A stretch of DNA of 64,000 bases from positions 24,920 to 88,919 of the forward strand of contig JAHHHN010000026.1 in the NCBI GenBank assembly GCA_019359325.1. Direction: 5' to 3'. This DNA comes from Mojavia pulchra JT2-VF2. Lineage in GTDB: Bacteria; Cyanobacteriota; Cyanobacteriia; Cyanobacteriales; Nostocaceae. This document shows positions 39,333 through 51,638 of this stretch, in pieces. Made by a program: the position numbers and the translations under genes. Within the stretch, counting starts at the first letter, position 1; every line of letters starts with the position of its first letter. The notes beneath the pieces were generated by a model that was not told the DNA's origin, made no database searches, and saw only the letters and a program-made list of their open reading frames with translations.

Positions 39333-40124
39333 ATGCTGAAAGGTCTAAAACTATTAAACGCTAAACACTATTGTTTTTTTAGGCGCTATTTTCTATGTCT
39401 GCTAACCGTTTTCATTGTTGATTATTCTTTGCCTACTATGGCATCAGAAGAAAATTCCAATATAAATCATGAATTAGAACTATTACAAACCAATATTACA
39501 CAAAATGATATCAAAATTATTGAACAATTAGTTATTATTGCCGAGCGTAACTCTTCTCAAGTGCTGGAAGCAAAATCTGCAATGGGCTGGCGTGCGTTTC
39601 AGGATGTTTTATCTATAGAATTATCGCCCTCTATAACTACGACAGATTACAACTCACCTGATGAATCTGAAGAAAAAGAAAGTAGTTTTTACTTGAGCGT
39701 TTCTCTTGATCCGATTAAGTTAATTAGTGCTTTTCAACAACAACCAATAATGCGATCGCGCTGGCAAGAAGCCAAGCAGCAAAAGCGATTAGCCGTAATT
39801 CGGCACTACCTAGCTTACATTCAAGCTCGCCAAGCCACAAAAATCGCAGCTTATCGAATGCAAAATCTTACAGCCAGCGATTGCGCGTTCGCGGAAGCGT
39901 GTCCCGCAGGGACTTAGCGCAGCGCCAAGGGCGATCGCGTTGCTAGTGCTAATTCCCCAGAAATCTCTCGTGTAAGAGTCAACAACTTGAGCAATTCTGA
40001 ATATGTCGCCGCCGCAACAGAAATGCTCAACACAAACGCACAACAACAAATAACCTTGGAAGAACTAGCAGCTTGTGTTGGTTTATCTGCATCAGCAATA
40101 ATTCCTATCTTGAATGGGAATTAA
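39333..40124 (+). pseudogene. Exported TolC-like/unknown protein, interrupted by a repeat-borne stop
   Basis: The N-terminus has a signal-like hydrophobic segment (FLCLLTVFIVDYSLPTMAS) and then a helical region. The pattern of helices around IAERNSS and YIQARQATKIAAYR vaguely recalls outer-membrane efflux proteins, but I do not firmly recognise the family. The frame stops at 39915 inside a GC-rich dispersed repeat. The same frame resumes at once after it (GDRVASANSPEIS) and runs to a TAA at 40122. So about 264 codons are intact apart from the repeat, and the stop is most simply explained by repeat insertion. A shortened 194-residue product could still be made. Confidence 0.7.
39887..39932 (+). 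repeat. Short dispersed repeat 'GCGTTCGCGGAAGCGTGTCC' family
   Basis: A GC-rich palindromic element (GCGTTCGCGGAAGCG, GTCCCGCAGGGAC, TTAGCGCAGCGCC) flanked by GCGATTGCG and GCGATCGCG, so the flanks may be a duplicated target. It carries the TAG that interrupts the surrounding gene. Confidence 0.8.
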
Positions 40125-40224
40125 AAATTCTCACCCACAAGGAGACTCTTAATTTTGTCAGTGGCAAAGAAATCTATTTAGGATAATATACTTTTGCAAT
40201 CTCTATCTCAACAAAAGGTGTGTT

Positions 40225-41520
40225 GTGTCACAGAGAACAGTAACGCCCCAACTACGAAGAGAACTAGGGGTTGTGGGTGCAACCATGATGGGGCTAGGGT
40301 CAATTATTGGCACTGGTGTATTTGTAAGTATAGGTATTGCTGCTGGGATTGCTGGATCTGCTGTCATTATTGCACTGGTGCTGGCCGCTTTTGTTGCAAC
40401 CAGCAACGGTCTTAACAGCGCTCAGTTAGCTGCTAATCATGCTGTCAGTGGTGGAACCTACGAATATGGCTACAAATACCTTAATCCTTGGTTTGGCTTC
40501 ATAGCGGGCTGGATGTTTCTCTTAGCCAAAACCGCTTCAGCAGCCACCGCCGCCTTGGGCTTTGCTAGCTACTTACTGACCATTACCAATCTTATCGGAA
40601 GTGGCTTTTTTGTTCCCACAGCTTTAATAGCTGTAGCGATTCTCACGGGAATTGTTTTGAGTGGAATTCGCCGCTCTAACCTTGTCAATATCGTCATTGT
40701 ATCGGTGACACTGCTATCTTTATGTTTTTTTGTGGTTGTCTGTTTCCCAAATGCTATCAGCAATGGTGCGGAAAATCTCACACCTCTGTTTACAGGAAAT
40801 ACCGCATCAGTACTCCACGCTACGGCTCTCATGTTTGTGGCTTATACCGGTTATGGTCGTATTGCCACAATGGGCGAAGAAGCAAAAGAACCGCAAAAAA
40901 CTATTCCCAGAGCGATGGTAGTTACATTATTGCTGACGATGCTGCTTTATATAACAGTGGCAGTGGTTGGTATTGGAGCAGTGGGGGCAGATGTTTTAGG
41001 CAATGTAACTCAACAAGCACAAGCTGCACCGCTTGAAGTTGTAGTTAGCAACGTTGTAGGTTCGAGAGCTGGTGTAGTCTTGGCTATTGGTGCTATGACT
41101 GCAATGTTAGGTGTGCTACTAAATTTAATTCTGGGATTGTCTCGCGTGGTACTAGCAATGGCAAGACGCCGAGATTTGCCTGGGATTTTGGCAAGATTGA
41201 ATCAGTCAGAGACGACACCAGTTTTGGCTGTGTTAGTTGTTGGCATTGCGATCGCGCTTTTGGTTATGGTTGGGGATGTAAAAACTACTTGGTCGTTCAG
41301 CGCCTTCAACGTTTTAATTTACTACGCAATCACAAATTTTGCGGCACTGCAACTACCTACCCACGAACGACTTTATCCCAAATGGTTGGCTTGGGCGGGT
41401 TTAGCTTCTTGTGCTTTCCTAGCTTTTTGGGTAGAACGACAGATTTGGCTAGTAGGTTTAGCACTCATCGTTGCTGGGTTAATCTGGCGTACCATAGTAC
41501 GATTACTGAGTGCAGACTAG
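40225..41520 (+). CDS. APC-superfamily amino acid permease
   Basis: A 431-residue polytopic membrane protein with about 12 predicted segments. It shows the APC family's first-helix signature GLGSIIGTGVFV, a GGTYEYGYKYLNPWFGFIAGW segment, and the conserved EEAKEPQKTIPRA loop. It starts with GTG, supported by AAAGGTG about 5-6 bases upstream. It probably imports amino acids. The substrate cannot be told, and a link to the NRPS cluster is only positional. Confidence 0.92.
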   Translation: MSQRTVTPQLRRELGVVGATMMGLGSIIGTGVFVSIGIAAGIAGSAVIIALVLAAFVATSNGLNSAQLAANHAVSGGTYEYGYKYLNPWFGFIAGWMFLLAKTASAATAALGFASYLLTITNLIGSGFFVPTALIAVAILTGIVLSGIRRSNLVNIVIVSVTLLSLCFFVVVCFPNAISNGAENLTPLFTGNTASVLHATALMFVAYTGYGRIATMGEEAKEPQKTIPRAMVVTLLLTMLLYITVAVVGIGAVGADVLGNVTQQAQAAPLEVVVSNVVGSRAGVVLAIGAMTAMLGVLLNLILGLSRVVLAMARRRDLPGILARLNQSETTPVLAVLVVGIAIALLVMVGDVKTTWSFSAFNVLIYYAITNFAALQLPTHERLYPKWLAWAGLASCAFLAFWVERQIWLVGLALIVAGLIWRTIVRLLSAD

Positions 41521-41626
41521 AGGGTAAAAGGGGCTGGGGATTAGGGATTGGGGGTTGGGTAAGAGTATCTTCCTAGCCCCCTTGTCACCTTGTCCCCTTG
41601 TCCTCTTCCCTGAACTGGGAATGATA
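41521..41626. repeat. Convergent intergenic region with GGGGATTGGG repeat
   Basis: Lies between a + strand permease gene and a - strand galT gene. It holds iterated GGGGATT/GGGTTGGG and, further on, a complementary CCCCCTTGTCACCTTGTCC stretch. Together they could fold into a G-rich/C-rich hairpin and act as a two-way transcription stop. It is of the same repeat family as the insert at 19281-19313. Confidence 0.5.
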
Positions 41627-42727
41627 TTACGCCGCAATCTGCTTTTCGATATTTACAGTCACTGCTTGTAACTCCTTCGCCTTCTCTTCTGGCAAGGCAT
41701 CATTGGCAAACATCCCTGCTGCTAGTTCGGTTCCCGCCAAATACTTCAGCCTTTCGCTTGTCCGATATGGCGGATAAAACTGCGCGTGTAAATGTGCTTC
41801 GGGATGATCTACACCATCAGTCGGCCCACCAAACCAAGCCATCAAGTAGGGAAATGGGCGATTCCATAAGCCGTCATACTTGAGTGTGACAGTTTTTAAG
41901 GCTCTGGCCAGACCCCAACGTTGTTGTGGGGTGAGATCCATAAAATTTGCCACTGGCTGTTTTGGTGCAATCCACACTTCGTATGGGTAACGAGCGCACA
42001 CAGGCACAAAGGCGATCGCATGATCATCTTGATAGATAATCCGCTGGTTGTCGGCAATCTCTTTTTGAATTAAATCTTCCAACAAACCGCGCCGATGTTC
42101 TTGATAATACGCCTGCTGCATTGCCAGCATCTTAGCAGGAACTGGCGGTATAAATGGATAAGCGTAAATTTGCCCATGGGGATGGTGCAGAGTTACACCC
42201 ACTTCTACGCCCTTATTTTCAAACGGCAGCACGTACTGAATTTGGGGATTATCTCCCAATACACGGGTGCGATCGCCCCATACTTGCAACAGCAAATCTA
42301 GGTGTTCTAGTTCTAAAGAACTGAGGGAAGCACTAGCATCTTGCGTAAAAACCACTACTTCACACGCACCTTGAGCAGGTAAGGTTTCCACAATGGATTC
42401 AGGCGGATTATGTGCCGCCAGTGCCATTGAAGGAAAGCGGTTATCGAACACCGCCACATCATACTTACCTTGAGGCAATTCCGTAGGAAACGTTGGGTTG
42501 CTGGTAGGTGCGAGGGGGTTATACTCTGGCGGTGGCATAAAAGTCCGCCCTTGACGGTGACTCGCATAAGCAACCCATTCGCCGCGCAAAGGATGCCAGC
42601 GCAGGTGGGGATTAGCCCGCACTGGCTCATTACTGGGGCTAGGGGCCGTAATATCTTCAGCAATTGGCTGCCTACTGTATAAAGTCAGTTGGCGTCCATC
42701 CGGCTTTAACAACTTGTGGGAGTACAT
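41627..42727 (-). CDS. galT: Galactose-1-phosphate uridylyltransferase
   Basis: A 366-residue Leloir-pathway enzyme that exchanges UMP between UDP-glucose and galactose-1-phosphate. The catalytic histidine motif is clear ([11 protein letters not shown]), as are [17 protein letters not shown] and the late [12 protein letters not shown] metal/His segment. Its start lies 22 bases inside the end of the upstream GH2 glycosidase gene. The two are therefore co-transcribed and probably translationally coupled, linking galactoside hydrolysis to galactose-1-phosphate use. No galactokinase is seen in the window. Confidence 0.96.
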   Translation of the reverse strand: MYSHKLLKPDGRQLTLYSRQPIAEDITAPSPSNEPVRANPHLRWHPLRGEWVAYASHRQGRTFMPPPEYNPLAPTSNPTFPTELPQGKYDVAVFDNRFPSMALAAHNPPESIVETLPAQGACEVVVFTQDASASLSSLELEHLDLLLQVWGDRTRVLGDNPQIQYVLPFENKGVEVGVTLHHPHGQIYAYPFIPPVPAKMLAMQQAYYQEHRRGLLEDLIQKEIADNQRIIYQDDHAIAFVPVCARYPYEVWIAPKQPVANFMDLTPQQRWGLARALKTVTLKYDGLWNRPFPYLMAWFGGPTDGVDHPEAHLHAQFYPPYRTSERLKYLAGTELAAGMFANDALPEEKAKELQAVTVNIEKQIAA

Positions 42728-44583
42728 AATCCTGCTCCTGAGAGGGTTGCAGCACGGATCGCCTCAATGGGAAATTTAGGAGTGCGATCGCTGTACAACA
42801 AACCGTTTGCTTCTTGGAAGGTGTCGGTCAATTGGGTGTAACAGAATCCGCTAAATAACTCGATATCATTAACAGTTTCGAGTAAAGCGGCATATTTCAT
42901 TTCTAACTCGGAGATATTCCAACAACGCTCATATCCCCAAACTTTATCGGCATCAGGCTCTTCTTCAGGGGCATAAGCAATACCGCCAAATTCGGTCAGC
43001 ATGATTGGCTGTCCCTGATGTGGATAGTTATCCAATGTTAAGATACGTCCTCCGGGACGCTTACGATCAAATAAATCAGATAGCTTCATTTCTGGCCCAT
43101 AACGATGAGCTAGGTGCAGCGGCTTGGTATCGTAGTCATGAATAGCGAGAATGTCGGTATCTGTACTTTCCCAACCATCATTACCAATCACTGGGCGAGT
43201 TGGATCGAGAGTCTTGGTCAAATGATACATCGCCAAGACATAGTTACGGTGAGCCGCCGTCTCAACCAGATTTGGCACTCCCCAAGATTCATTGAAAGGA
43301 ACCCAAGCTACGATACAGGGATGACTAACATCTCGTTTGATGATCTCAGTCCATTCTCTGGTTGTGCGTTCCACTGCTTTGGGTGAGAAGCGATATGCAC
43401 TGGGCATTTCCTCCCATACTAACAACCCCAGCATGTCAGCCCAATATAAAAAGCGGGGGTCTTCAATTTTCTGGTGCTTACGGACTCCGTTGAAACCCAT
43501 TGCTTTGGCGAGTTCTACATCGCGCCGCAATGCTTCATCATCGGGTGCAGTCATCAGTGAATCAGACCAATAGCCTTGATCGAGAACTAGCCGTAAATAA
43601 TAGGGACGTCCATTGAGCATAAAGCGATCGCGCTGGATGCTGACTGTCCGCAAAGCAGTATAGGATTTTACCTCATCCAGCAATTGACCTTTGTACCACA
43701 ACTGAATTTCGGCATCAATTAGAGTCGGCTTTTCTGGACTCCACAGTAATTCATTACGGTAATCATCAATACCTGGATCGGAAAGGGCGATGCGACGGCT
43801 AACTTCCCCATTGAAAACTTCATAGGTATCATTTGCTAACACCCGCTCGCCAACGCTCAGTTTCATCTTGACTTGTACGCCCGAAACAGGTGCATTACCT
43901 GCGATCACCGCATAACAACCAATTTCCCAACGCTCGAAGTCTGGTGTCCAGCGGATGTGATCTATATAAGTTGTACCCACCCGCTCAATCCAGACTGTCT
44001 GCCAAATCCCGGTCGTGCGAGGATACCAAATACTATGTGGGTGTAACTGCCAATCTTGCTTACCACGAGGTTTAGCAAGGTCGTGTGGATCATCCTGCGC
44101 CCACACTGTCACCTTGGTGATGCCACTGTCATTCAATACAGGGGTAATATCGATGCTGAAACCGATATGTCCGCCTTCATGTTCAGTCATGTATTGACCA
44201 TTAACCCAGACACGAGCGCGATAGTCTACAGCACCAAAGTGCAATAGCAATCTACCTTCACCAGCCGGGGTTTCAAATTCTCGCTCATACCAGCAATTGG
44301 GATGAAATCCTGTATCACCAATACCACTTTTGGTAGATTCCGGAGCGAACGGAACTTGTATATAATGGCTCCAGTCGGTAATTTCCGTGGGATGGGAGCA
44401 TTCGCCTTTGTCATCAAATGCGAACTTCCACGGGCCGTTTAAACTTTGCCAGTGCGATCGCTGCAATTGCGGACGGGGATAGTTCATCTCTCTAAAGGTA
44501 GAGATTTGATAATTCTCAGTACTAGAGGATAATTCAGTCTCGCAATTATGAATATCTAACAATTTCATTAAGACCTCTGACAT
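42706..44583 (-). CDS. Glycoside hydrolase family 2 (beta-galactosidase/beta-glucuronidase-like)
   Basis: A 625-residue enzyme. It has the GH2 sugar-binding domain (ending [13 protein letters not shown]), an immunoglobulin-like middle and a TIM barrel. The acid/base Glu is in VPFNESWG and the nucleophile Glu in LTEFGG. The N-terminus has no signal peptide, so it is probably cytoplasmic. Two Met codons (residues 1 and 6) could start it. The overlap with galT suggests it acts on beta-galactosides, but glucuronidase activity cannot be excluded by eye. Confidence 0.92.
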   Translation of the reverse strand: MSEVLMKLLDIHNCETELSSSTENYQISTFREMNYPRPQLQRSHWQSLNGPWKFAFDDKGECSHPTEITDWSHYIQVPFAPESTKSGIGDTGFHPNCWYEREFETPAGEGRLLLHFGAVDYRARVWVNGQYMTEHEGGHIGFSIDITPVLNDSGITKVTVWAQDDPHDLAKPRGKQDWQLHPHSIWYPRTTGIWQTVWIERVGTTYIDHIRWTPDFERWEIGCYAVIAGNAPVSGVQVKMKLSVGERVLANDTYEVFNGEVSRRIALSDPGIDDYRNELLWSPEKPTLIDAEIQLWYKGQLLDEVKSYTALRTVSIQRDRFMLNGRPYYLRLVLDQGYWSDSLMTAPDDEALRRDVELAKAMGFNGVRKHQKIEDPRFLYWADMLGLLVWEEMPSAYRFSPKAVERTTREWTEIIKRDVSHPCIVAWVPFNESWGVPNLVETAAHRNYVLAMYHLTKTLDPTRPVIGNDGWESTDTDILAIHDYDTKPLHLAHRYGPEMKLSDLFDRKRPGGRILTLDNYPHQGQPIMLTEFGGIAYAPEEEPDADKVWGYERCWNISELEMKYAALLETVNDIELFSGFCYTQLTDTFQEANGLLYSDRTPKFPIEAIRAATLSGAGLCTPTSC

Positions 44584-45544
44584 ATTTCTAAATTGAACAA
44601 ATTATTTTTCTAATTTCGGTTTAAGAACCTTGACAACCAAACTAGAGTATTTCAAAACCTTTCAGGAGCATTTCCCATAACATTCACAGAGCTAAGAAAG
44701 TGTTGTAGCCATGGTTAGCTCACATCACTTCTCCCTAAATGCAAACACAAATAGACTTAATCCGCCCCTCCCAGATGAGGGGGCGAAGAATTATATATAT
44801 ACTCCCGACTTCGAGTCATTATTACACACATAACGGAAATGTTAACTAGGGTAGATGAAAAACTCCTATTAAATTTTTGTGGGTCAATTCTATAAATCCA
44901 TACATAAACAAATCATTAGTCAGGAAAAATTGCTTTAAGTAATTGAATCAGGCGATGAATTTTCTTATAAATTCATCTGACAGGTATTCCTAAGCTGTAA
45001 ATGGCTGCAAAACCCCCATAATGAGTTTTTATGGCAGAATCAAGCAAAAATCGATAAGTTTTGCCCAGTAGAATATTGGCGGCGCTGACCTAAAATTTTC
45101 AAGCGATGCCAAATTTTCTACTGAACCTAATCAATACTGATAGCTACGTAATCAGGCATATATTGCTTGCTGTGATTACCCTAATTACTACAGATAATTG
45201 ATCCCGGTTTCCGCATGAAAATTTCTGATAATATCCTGTAATTTAAGATATATACTGACCTTGTGTAGATACACTCAGTTGGAATAGTTACAGGATTTTT
45301 AATTGTCAAGTATTTTTTAGCGACAGCCTGCGAGATTCTCCCTTCTTTAATATTAGCAAAGCAAAGCTGGTTAGTGTCTCAAAACTTTATTCTCCAACCA
45401 GAACCAAAATCATCTCTGGAGTTGGACAGCGTATCGTAGGTACTGGAGTTTAGGCTAAAGGCGAGGGATAAAAAAATAACATCCTAAAATTTAGGGTAGA
45501 AAACTTGACAGTCACGGGATTTAAAACCTTCCAAAAAAGAAAAA

Positions 45545-45570
45545 GCGGTCAGCCATGTTAAACTGACCGC
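45545..45570 (-). terminator. Rho-independent terminator downstream of the Hstk-type kinase
   Basis: On the minus strand GCGGTCAG pairs perfectly with CTGACCGC across a 10-base loop, followed directly by TTTTTCTTTTTT. It faces the correct way for the kinase gene, about 340 bases after its stop. Confidence 0.75.
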
Positions 45571-45666
45571 AAAATGGTCAATAGTGAATTCAGAGAAAAT
45601 GCAGCTTGACCATGCTTGAGCATGACAACTGTGGATCACTCAAAGTTCTGTGTTCCAAGCTTGACT

Positions 45667-45758
45667 AGGACTTACGCAAAAAACCTCTCAAAGCCTCATT
45701 CCTCTGTGTATTCTGTGTCCTCTGGGATTTGTTTTTCCGTGACTTGTGCGTAAGTCCT
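45667..45758. mobile_element. MITE-like element with 12-bp terminal inverted repeats
   Basis: AGGACTTACGCA at the left end is exactly complementary to TGCGTAAGTCCT at the right end of a 92-base element. The interior is the CTCTGTGT-type repeat sequence. No coding capacity. Confidence 0.65.
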
Positions 45759-45912
45759 GTTGACATTCCGAGTTCAGAACTCAAAGTTTCGTGTTCTAAG
45801 GTTGAATGATGGTATTGTAAAAGCGATATCTGAATTCTCACTTAGGATGCTATCTGTCAAAATTAATCTGGTGGACTATTACCTTGCAATGCTAGCTCCT
45901 ATCCTCTTGTGG

Positions 45913-48900
45913 TTATAGTTTTCGCCGTTGCACAGGAATAGTAATAGTAAACTCTGCCCCTTGTCCAGGTGCGGAAATACATTGCATATTACCGCCATGT
46001 TTAGCAACAATTTGATAGCTAATACTCAGTCCTAAACCCGTCCCTTTACCCACAGGCTTTGTCGTAAAAAATGGGTCAAAAAGATGTTGCAACACATCTT
46101 CAGTCATTCCTGGCCCGTTATCTGCAATTTGAATAGCAACATATTCATTGTTAATGGCTGTAGTCCGAATCCAAATTTGGCTTTGACAAGATTGAGAATT
46201 TTGCAGATGCTGTTGTTGTTCATACTCTTCTATTGCATCAATTGCATTAACAATTAGATTCATAAATACTTGATTGAGTTGCCCAGCATAACACTCCACT
46301 ACGGGCAAATTTCCATATTCTTTGATGACTTGAATGCTTGGATAATTTGAATTAGCTTTAAGCCGATTTTGCAAAATCAAAAGTGTACTATCTAAGCCCT
46401 GGTGAATATCAACTGGCTTCATTTCTGCTTCGTCAAGCCGCGAAAAATTCCGTAATGATAGAATAATTTCGCGGATGCGTTCTGCGCCAATTTTCATAGA
46501 AGATAGCAGATTTGGCAAGTCTGTAGCAATAAAATCTAAATCAATTACTTCTGCCATAACCTCAATTTCTGGAGATGGAACAGGAGTATTTTTCTTATAC
46601 AAATGTAAGAGATAGAGCAAATCTTGAAGATATTGGCTTGCATGAGTTAAGTTGCCATAAATGAAATTCACGGGGTTATTAATTTCGTGGGCTACTCCTG
46701 CTACGAGTTGTCCTAGACTAGACATTTTTTCACTTTGGACTAACTGACTTTGAGTTTCTTTCAGTTGACGAAAAGCAAGCTCTAGCCGATTGGCTTGTTC
46801 TTGATAATGTATATTCTTTTCTTGTAATTCCTGAGTTCGCTCTTTAACTTTTGCTTCTAAGGTGGTGTTAGCTGTTGCTAAATCACAATAAAGACGAGCA
46901 TTTTCAATAGAAATTGCAGCTTGCGAAGATAAAAGTTTTAAGATTTCTAATCTATCTGGGGTAAAAGCTTCAGTTGTGAGATTGTTTTCTAAGTAGAGAA
47001 TGCCAGCTAGTTTTCCTTGATGAAGCAGCGGTGTGCATAACAATGATTTGGGTTTGTGGGTAACAATATAAGGATCTGTTGCAAAAATGCCTGTACAAAT
47101 TGTATTGTTACATAGAAAGTTTTCTTGCATTCTGGCTACATAATTAATCACAGAAATAGGTAACTCTTGGCTAGTGGCTACTGGCTGTGATTGCATAACA
47201 ATCACTTCTTTTTGTTCTACGGCTGCTTTTGATTCTATTAGTAGATTGCCGTCTATTTCTAAAATTAAATATCCAGTTTGAGCGCCAGCATTCTCTAGTA
47301 CGATTTGCATTAACTTAGCCAGCAACTTACTCAAAACAATTTCGCCAGAAAGAGTTTGAGAAGCTTTCATGATCGTCATGAAGTCAAGATTGTCAGTGCC
47401 TGCGATGATTGTAGAACTTGTCTGAGTAAGTTCTTTGGTATTTGTATCTGACTTTTGGATGTTTTGCCATGTCTCACGAAAAGCCGCTTCTCTACGAGAC
47501 GCTCCGTGAACGCGTCTATGCGTAATCAGTTGGGGATAGCGTGCTTCTAAATCTTTGACTTTAGCAACAGCTCCCCAATGCTGATAGGCATAATAGGCAT
47601 TAGTCATGTAGGTTTGGGCAATAGTTTCTTTACCCCATGACAAATAAAACTTAGCAGCTAATTCATGGGCGAGGGATTCTTCGTTGATGTACTCGTTTTC
47701 TTTGGCAAGTGCAATTGCTTTGTCGTACATCTCAATTGCTTCTATTTTTTCACCCCTTACTCGATGCCGTTCTGCTTCTACTAAATAGAATTTGTGTAAA
47801 TGATTCATTGGGGCATGATGTGCCCATTTTTGCATTTTTTCTTGATTAGCTTGGACGCGCTCAAGAATGCTTTGCTGCTCAGACTCTAAATTATCGCCAT
47901 ACATCGCCAGCCGAATTAAAGAATCGTAGAAATGGAAAATAGGAACAAGGGGTAATCCTACTAGTGCGTCCAAATACTTTTCTGCTATGGCAATATTTTC
48001 AATTGCTTGTGAGTAGTTTTCAAACCAGTAATTAAGTAAAAATTTGTTCCAATATATGTAGGCAATTCCCAGTCTGTCGTTCGCTTGCTCATGCAATGGT
48101 AATCTTACCTGCTCATCGCAAACTTCGCCCTTCAGACAGCAAGTATTTTCACTTTTTCCGAGCAGATTTAAGATAGCTTGCCAATAGGTTTCTATATAAT
48201 GAAGTGCTGTTTCTTGCTTGATTTTATGAATAGCATTTCTGTTGACTCCCATCTCTGTTTCAAGAACAGTCAGTTCTTTGCCGCTAAAGTAAGCTAAATA
48301 GGAGTACATCAATAGACCAAAGGCAGCGTATTGTAAATCTCCCGTCTCCAGTCCGCTAGAGTAGACTGCCATTAAAGGTTTTAAGGTTTCTCTTAGATGC
48401 TCTTTCCAAGGTCGGATAAATATATTTACTATCATGAGTGTCTTGGCTTTAATTTCTTGAGCATTCAACTTTGACACCAGAGTTAAAGCCAATTGACCAA
48501 ACTGATAACCTAAATCGATATCTCCCACAACTCCGCAAAGAAGAAGACCATAATTGGCATAAGCAAACCCAGATACGAAAGCATTCCCATATTGGACGGA
48601 TAAATTTACTTGTTTGCACACCGTCAAAGGCACTAGTTCTGGTGAAGCAATATATGCAGCAGCAAAGATACTTGACAAAAGTTTCATGGCTGCTAATTTG
48701 TAGGGATCGGACATTTGAGGTAGATCAACTAAATCCTCAATTCGCCTTTCACTCAACATTGCCGCAGTTTCAAAGAGTGCTTGTCCAATGTCTGACGCGT
48801 TCGGCTCTTGGGGAAACTCCACCCCTAACAACTTTAAAACTTGGAGGCCTATATTAACTGCTTCTAGCAGCCTGTTCTGCCCCATATAAGCTTGTATCTG

Positions 48901-51420
48901 GACTTCATACACTTTAATTTTGTCCAGCAGCGTTTTAGCATGGTTTTTTACTATCTCAACAAACCTGTGCATTCCTGCAAAATCACCGCTTAAAAAAGCT
49001 GCTTCTGCTGCTTCTGAGTGCAGTGCTAATGTCAGTTCATATTCACACTTCCAGCTTTCTTCTGCCAACAGTCCCAAACCAACTTGCAAATATTTGACGG
49101 CAGAATCATGTGCTGTTGCGGCTTTCGCTTTTTGGCCTGCGATGAGATTGAGTTGAGCTAGTTCATATTTTTCTGACTGTGATGTGAGTAGTTCAGTACC
49201 GTAATTAAGTTGGTTAACTAGTGCAAATATGTTTTCTTTACGTTCTTCTGGCGTTGCATTTTGCACCAGTAATTGACCTATTCTCAGGTGTGTTGCTTTC
49301 TTTTGCTCATCGGGAATCAGAGAATAAGCCGCTTGCTGCACGCGATCGTGCAAGAATTTATACGTAATAATTTCTGCTTGGTCATTCTCTTCATTTATTT
49401 CTTGTTTGTCAAATACTAGGGGTAGTTTATAAGCATTGCTTAAGGGTAAAACTAAACCTGCTTGCAAAGCAGACCATAAATCTGTAGCAGTTTTTGACTC
49501 AGTTGTTTCATTAACAGTTGCCAATACATCTAAGGTAAATTTATCTCCGATACAAGCAGCTATTTTTAAAACATTAATGGTCTCTTGTGACAGCTTTTGA
49601 ATCTGGCTGACCATCAATTCGACAACATTATCTGTATTGTCAATCTCCTGTAGCTGCTGAATATCCCATTGCCAAACACCTCGCTCAAAATTAAAAATTA
49701 AGAATTTCTCATCATATATATATTTCAATAATTGAGTTAAGAAAAAGGGATTGCCTTGAGTTTTATTAAAAACTAATTCAGCCAGTGGTTTAACTGTTAA
49801 TATACTGCTACGTAGACTATCAGCAATTAACTGATTGACGCAGGCAATATCCAAAGCTCTCAGAACAATATTATTGATATTGCTTTTAATCTTTTGAATT
49901 TGCTCTAAAGTCTGAGCTAAGGGATGAGTCGCACTGACTTCGTTATCACGATAAGCTCCAATTAATAATAAATATTCGCTCTCCTGCTCGGTAACAATTA
50001 GCTCGATTAACTTTAAAGAGGCTGAATCTGCCCACTGTAAATCATCTAAAAATAAAACTAAAGGATGTTCCCGTTTAGTAAAGACATGAATAAACTGTTG
50101 AAATACCCGGTTGAAACGATTTTGTGATTCGGCTGCACCTAATTCCAGTACCGCAGGCTGGGAACCAATAATGCGTTCTACTTCTGGGATCACATCTATA
50201 ACGATCTGCCCATTTTGGTCAAGTGCTGCTAATAGTTTAGACTTCCAATTTTTTAATGATTCAGCACTTTCTGTTAACAGTTGCCGCATTAATTCTTGAA
50301 AAGCTTGAATTAATGAAGCATACGGGATATTACGTTTAAATTGGTCAAATTTGCCAGAAATAAAGTATCCTCTTTGACGAACAATGGGCTTATGAATTTC
50401 ATTTACCAAAGAAGATTTACCAATTCCAGAGTATCCTGATACCAATATTAACTCTGTTTGACCTTTGCTGATGCGTTCAAAGGCATTTAATAGTTTATTT
50501 ACTTCTCTTCCCCGTCCATACAGCTTTTGCGGAATAATAAAATGGCTGAATAAATCTAGCTGACCAATCGTAAATTCATCAATTTGATTGTTATTTTCTA
50601 ACTGCTGGAGACATAATTCTAAATCTGCTTTTAACCCCAAGGCGCTTTGATATCTATCTTCAGCCATTTTAGCCAAGAGTTTCATCACAATATGAGAAAC
50701 TGCTGGCGGAATTTCTGAATTTATTTCGTGAGGTGAAGCTGGAATTTTAGCAATGTGAGAGTGAATGATTTCTAGCGGGTCATTGCTGTCAAAAGGTAAC
50801 AAACCAGTGAGCATTTGATAAAAAGTTGCTCCTAAAGAATAAAAATCGGTACGATAATCAAGTGACCGATTCATTCTGCCAGTTTGCTCAGGAGACATAT
50901 AGGCAAGAGTGCCTTCGATTAAGTTAGGGTTGCTGACAGTTGGGTTTTCTCTAGATAAGTGTGATGCAATACTAAAGTCGATGAGTTTAATAGTTAGCTC
51001 TTTCGGATTAATAATAATATTTTGAGGTTTTATATCTTTATGAATAACCTGTTTGTTATGGATATTTGCTAAAGCTGATACCAATTGCGTAGCAATAAGC
51101 AGGAAATCTTTAAGTGATAATTTATAGGTATTGTTAAAATTGTTGAGCGATATGGCACTAAAATCTTCTATAACTAGAGCTAGCCTGTTTTGATATTTTT
51201 TTAAACCTAAAGGATTAATAACTTCTTTCACATCTATTAAGCTATTCAGGATTTTATATTCATGTTTTATTCTACTTAACTCTTTTAAGCTGGGATATTC
51301 TGCCTTAAGTGCTTTAATGATTACTGAAGTTTTATCTACCTGTTTGATGGCGCGATAAACAAAGCTATCAAGCCCTTCGTTCAAGGTTTCTACAAAAGTA
51401 TAGCCAGGAAGATTGAACAT
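45913..51420 (-). CDS. Hstk-type hybrid Ser/Thr kinase-AAA ATPase-GAF-histidine kinase
   Basis: An 1835-residue cytoplasmic signalling protein. Residues 1-270 are a Ser/Thr kinase domain (VIIK Lys near 36, [17 protein letters not shown] reads DFS). A predicted AAA/NACHT-like ATPase begins near 330 (Walker [10 protein letters not shown]). A long helical repeat region runs about 700-1290, then a GAF domain about 1355-1510. Last comes a coiled coil with a histidine kinase: phospho-acceptor His in VAHEINNP near 1578 and ATPase motifs [15 protein letters not shown] and GTGLGLS. This domain order is the cyanobacterial Hstk family, tied to nitrogen or iron stress in some strains; its signal here is unknown. 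No receiver is fused, so a separate response regulator is expected. A dispersed repeat is translated in frame at about residues 1301-1311. Confidence 0.95.
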   Translation of the reverse strand: MFNLPGYTFVETLNEGLDSFVYRAIKQVDKTSVIIKALKAEYPSLKELSRIKHEYKILNSLIDVKEVINPLGLKKYQNRLALVIEDFSAISLNNFNNTYKLSLKDFLLIATQLVSALANIHNKQVIHKDIKPQNIIINPKELTIKLIDFSIASHLSRENPTVSNPNLIEGTLAYMSPEQTGRMNRSLDYRTDFYSLGATFYQMLTGLLPFDSNDPLEIIHSHIAKIPASPHEINSEIPPAVSHIVMKLLAKMAEDRYQSALGLKADLELCLQQLENNNQIDEFTIGQLDLFSHFIIPQKLYGRGREVNKLLNAFERISKGQTELILVSGYSGIGKSSLVNEIHKPIVRQRGYFISGKFDQFKRNIPYASLIQAFQELMRQLLTESAESLKNWKSKLLAALDQNGQIVIDVIPEVERIIGSQPAVLELGAAESQNRFNRVFQQFIHVFTKREHPLVLFLDDLQWADSASLKLIELIVTEQESEYLLLIGAYRDNEVSATHPLAQTLEQIQKIKSNINNIVLRALDIACVNQLIADSLRSSILTVKPLAELVFNKTQGNPFFLTQLLKYIYDEKFLIFNFERGVWQWDIQQLQEIDNTDNVVELMVSQIQKLSQETINVLKIAACIGDKFTLDVLATVNETTESKTATDLWSALQAGLVLPLSNAYKLPLVFDKQEINEENDQAEIITYKFLHDRVQQAAYSLIPDEQKKATHLRIGQLLVQNATPEERKENIFALVNQLNYGTELLTSQSEKYELAQLNLIAGQKAKAATAHDSAVKYLQVGLGLLAEESWKCEYELTLALHSEAAEAAFLSGDFAGMHRFVEIVKNHAKTLLDKIKVYEVQIQAYMGQNRLLEAVNIGLQVLKLLGVEFPQEPNASDIGQALFETAAMLSERRIEDLVDLPQMSDPYKLAAMKLLSSIFAAAYIASPELVPLTVCKQVNLSVQYGNAFVSGFAYANYGLLLCGVVGDIDLGYQFGQLALTLVSKLNAQEIKAKTLMIVNIFIRPWKEHLRETLKPLMAVYSSGLETGDLQYAAFGLLMYSYLAYFSGKELTVLETEMGVNRNAIHKIKQETALHYIETYWQAILNLLGKSENTCCLKGEVCDEQVRLPLHEQANDRLGIAYIYWNKFLLNYWFENYSQAIENIAIAEKYLDALVGLPLVPIFHFYDSLIRLAMYGDNLESEQQSILERVQANQEKMQKWAHHAPMNHLHKFYLVEAERHRVRGEKIEAIEMYDKAIALAKENEYINEESLAHELAAKFYLSWGKETIAQTYMTNAYYAYQHWGAVAKVKDLEARYPQLITHRRVHGASRREAAFRETWQNIQKSDTNTKELTQTSSTIIAGTDNLDFMTIMKASQTLSGEIVLSKLLAKLMQIVLENAGAQTGYLILEIDGNLLIESKAAVEQKEVIVMQSQPVATSQELPISVINYVARMQENFLCNNTICTGIFATDPYIVTHKPKSLLCTPLLHQGKLAGILYLENNLTTEAFTPDRLEILKLLSSQAAISIENARLYCDLATANTTLEAKVKERTQELQEKNIHYQEQANRLELAFRQLKETQSQLVQSEKMSSLGQLVAGVAHEINNPVNFIYGNLTHASQYLQDLLYLLHLYKKNTPVPSPEIEVMAEVIDLDFIATDLPNLLSSMKIGAERIREIILSLRNFSRLDEAEMKPVDIHQGLDSTLLILQNRLKANSNYPSIQVIKEYGNLPVVECYAGQLNQVFMNLIVNAIDAIEEYEQQQHLQNSQSCQSQIWIRTTAINNEYVAIQIADNGPGMTEDVLQHLFDPFFTTKPVGKGTGLGLSISYQIVAKHGGNMQCISAPGQGAEFTITIPVQRRKL
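47486..47516 (-). repeat. Nostocales 'GCTTCTCTACGAGACGCT' repeat inside the kinase gene
   Basis: A palindromic dispersed repeat, continuing CCGTGAACGCGTC. It sits in frame between the helical repeat region and the GAF domain, encoding an Arg-rich stretch ([10 protein letters not shown]). Confidence 0.8.
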
Positions 51421-51638
51421 AATTTGTGCTGTGTTGAAAAATCAGGAAGGGAAACTGGTATGTAATTTAAGTGTTGGTAAGGAAAACTCTTAAATTCACA
51501 AAATATTTGATTGGTATATTAATAGTGCCCAATTAAATTAATATTATTATTCAAGTTTAATAAACTACATATTTAGCGATTAACTATATCGCCATGAAGC
51601 GTTATCTATATTTTGCTTAGTTCTAGGACGTTCATCAA

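Larger units (their letters stand above)
44584..45912. other. 1.3-kb non-coding region between GH2 and the kinase
   Basis: I see no convincing gene or tRNA. It contains a CGCCCCTC/GAGGGGGCG hairpin at 44763-44785, likely in the upstream region of the GH2 gene. It also holds a minus-strand terminator (45545-45570) and a MITE-like element (45667-45758). Flanking that element are diverged direct repeats, roughly CAAAGTTCTGTGTTCCAAGC near 45641 and CAAAGTTTCGTGTTCTAAGG near 45782. The rest is AT-rich with no clear structure. Confidence 0.6.

Noticed and set aside
44584..45912. tRNA or small RNA gene
   Set aside because: I found no cloverleaf or conserved T-loop; only a terminator and repeat structures are visible.
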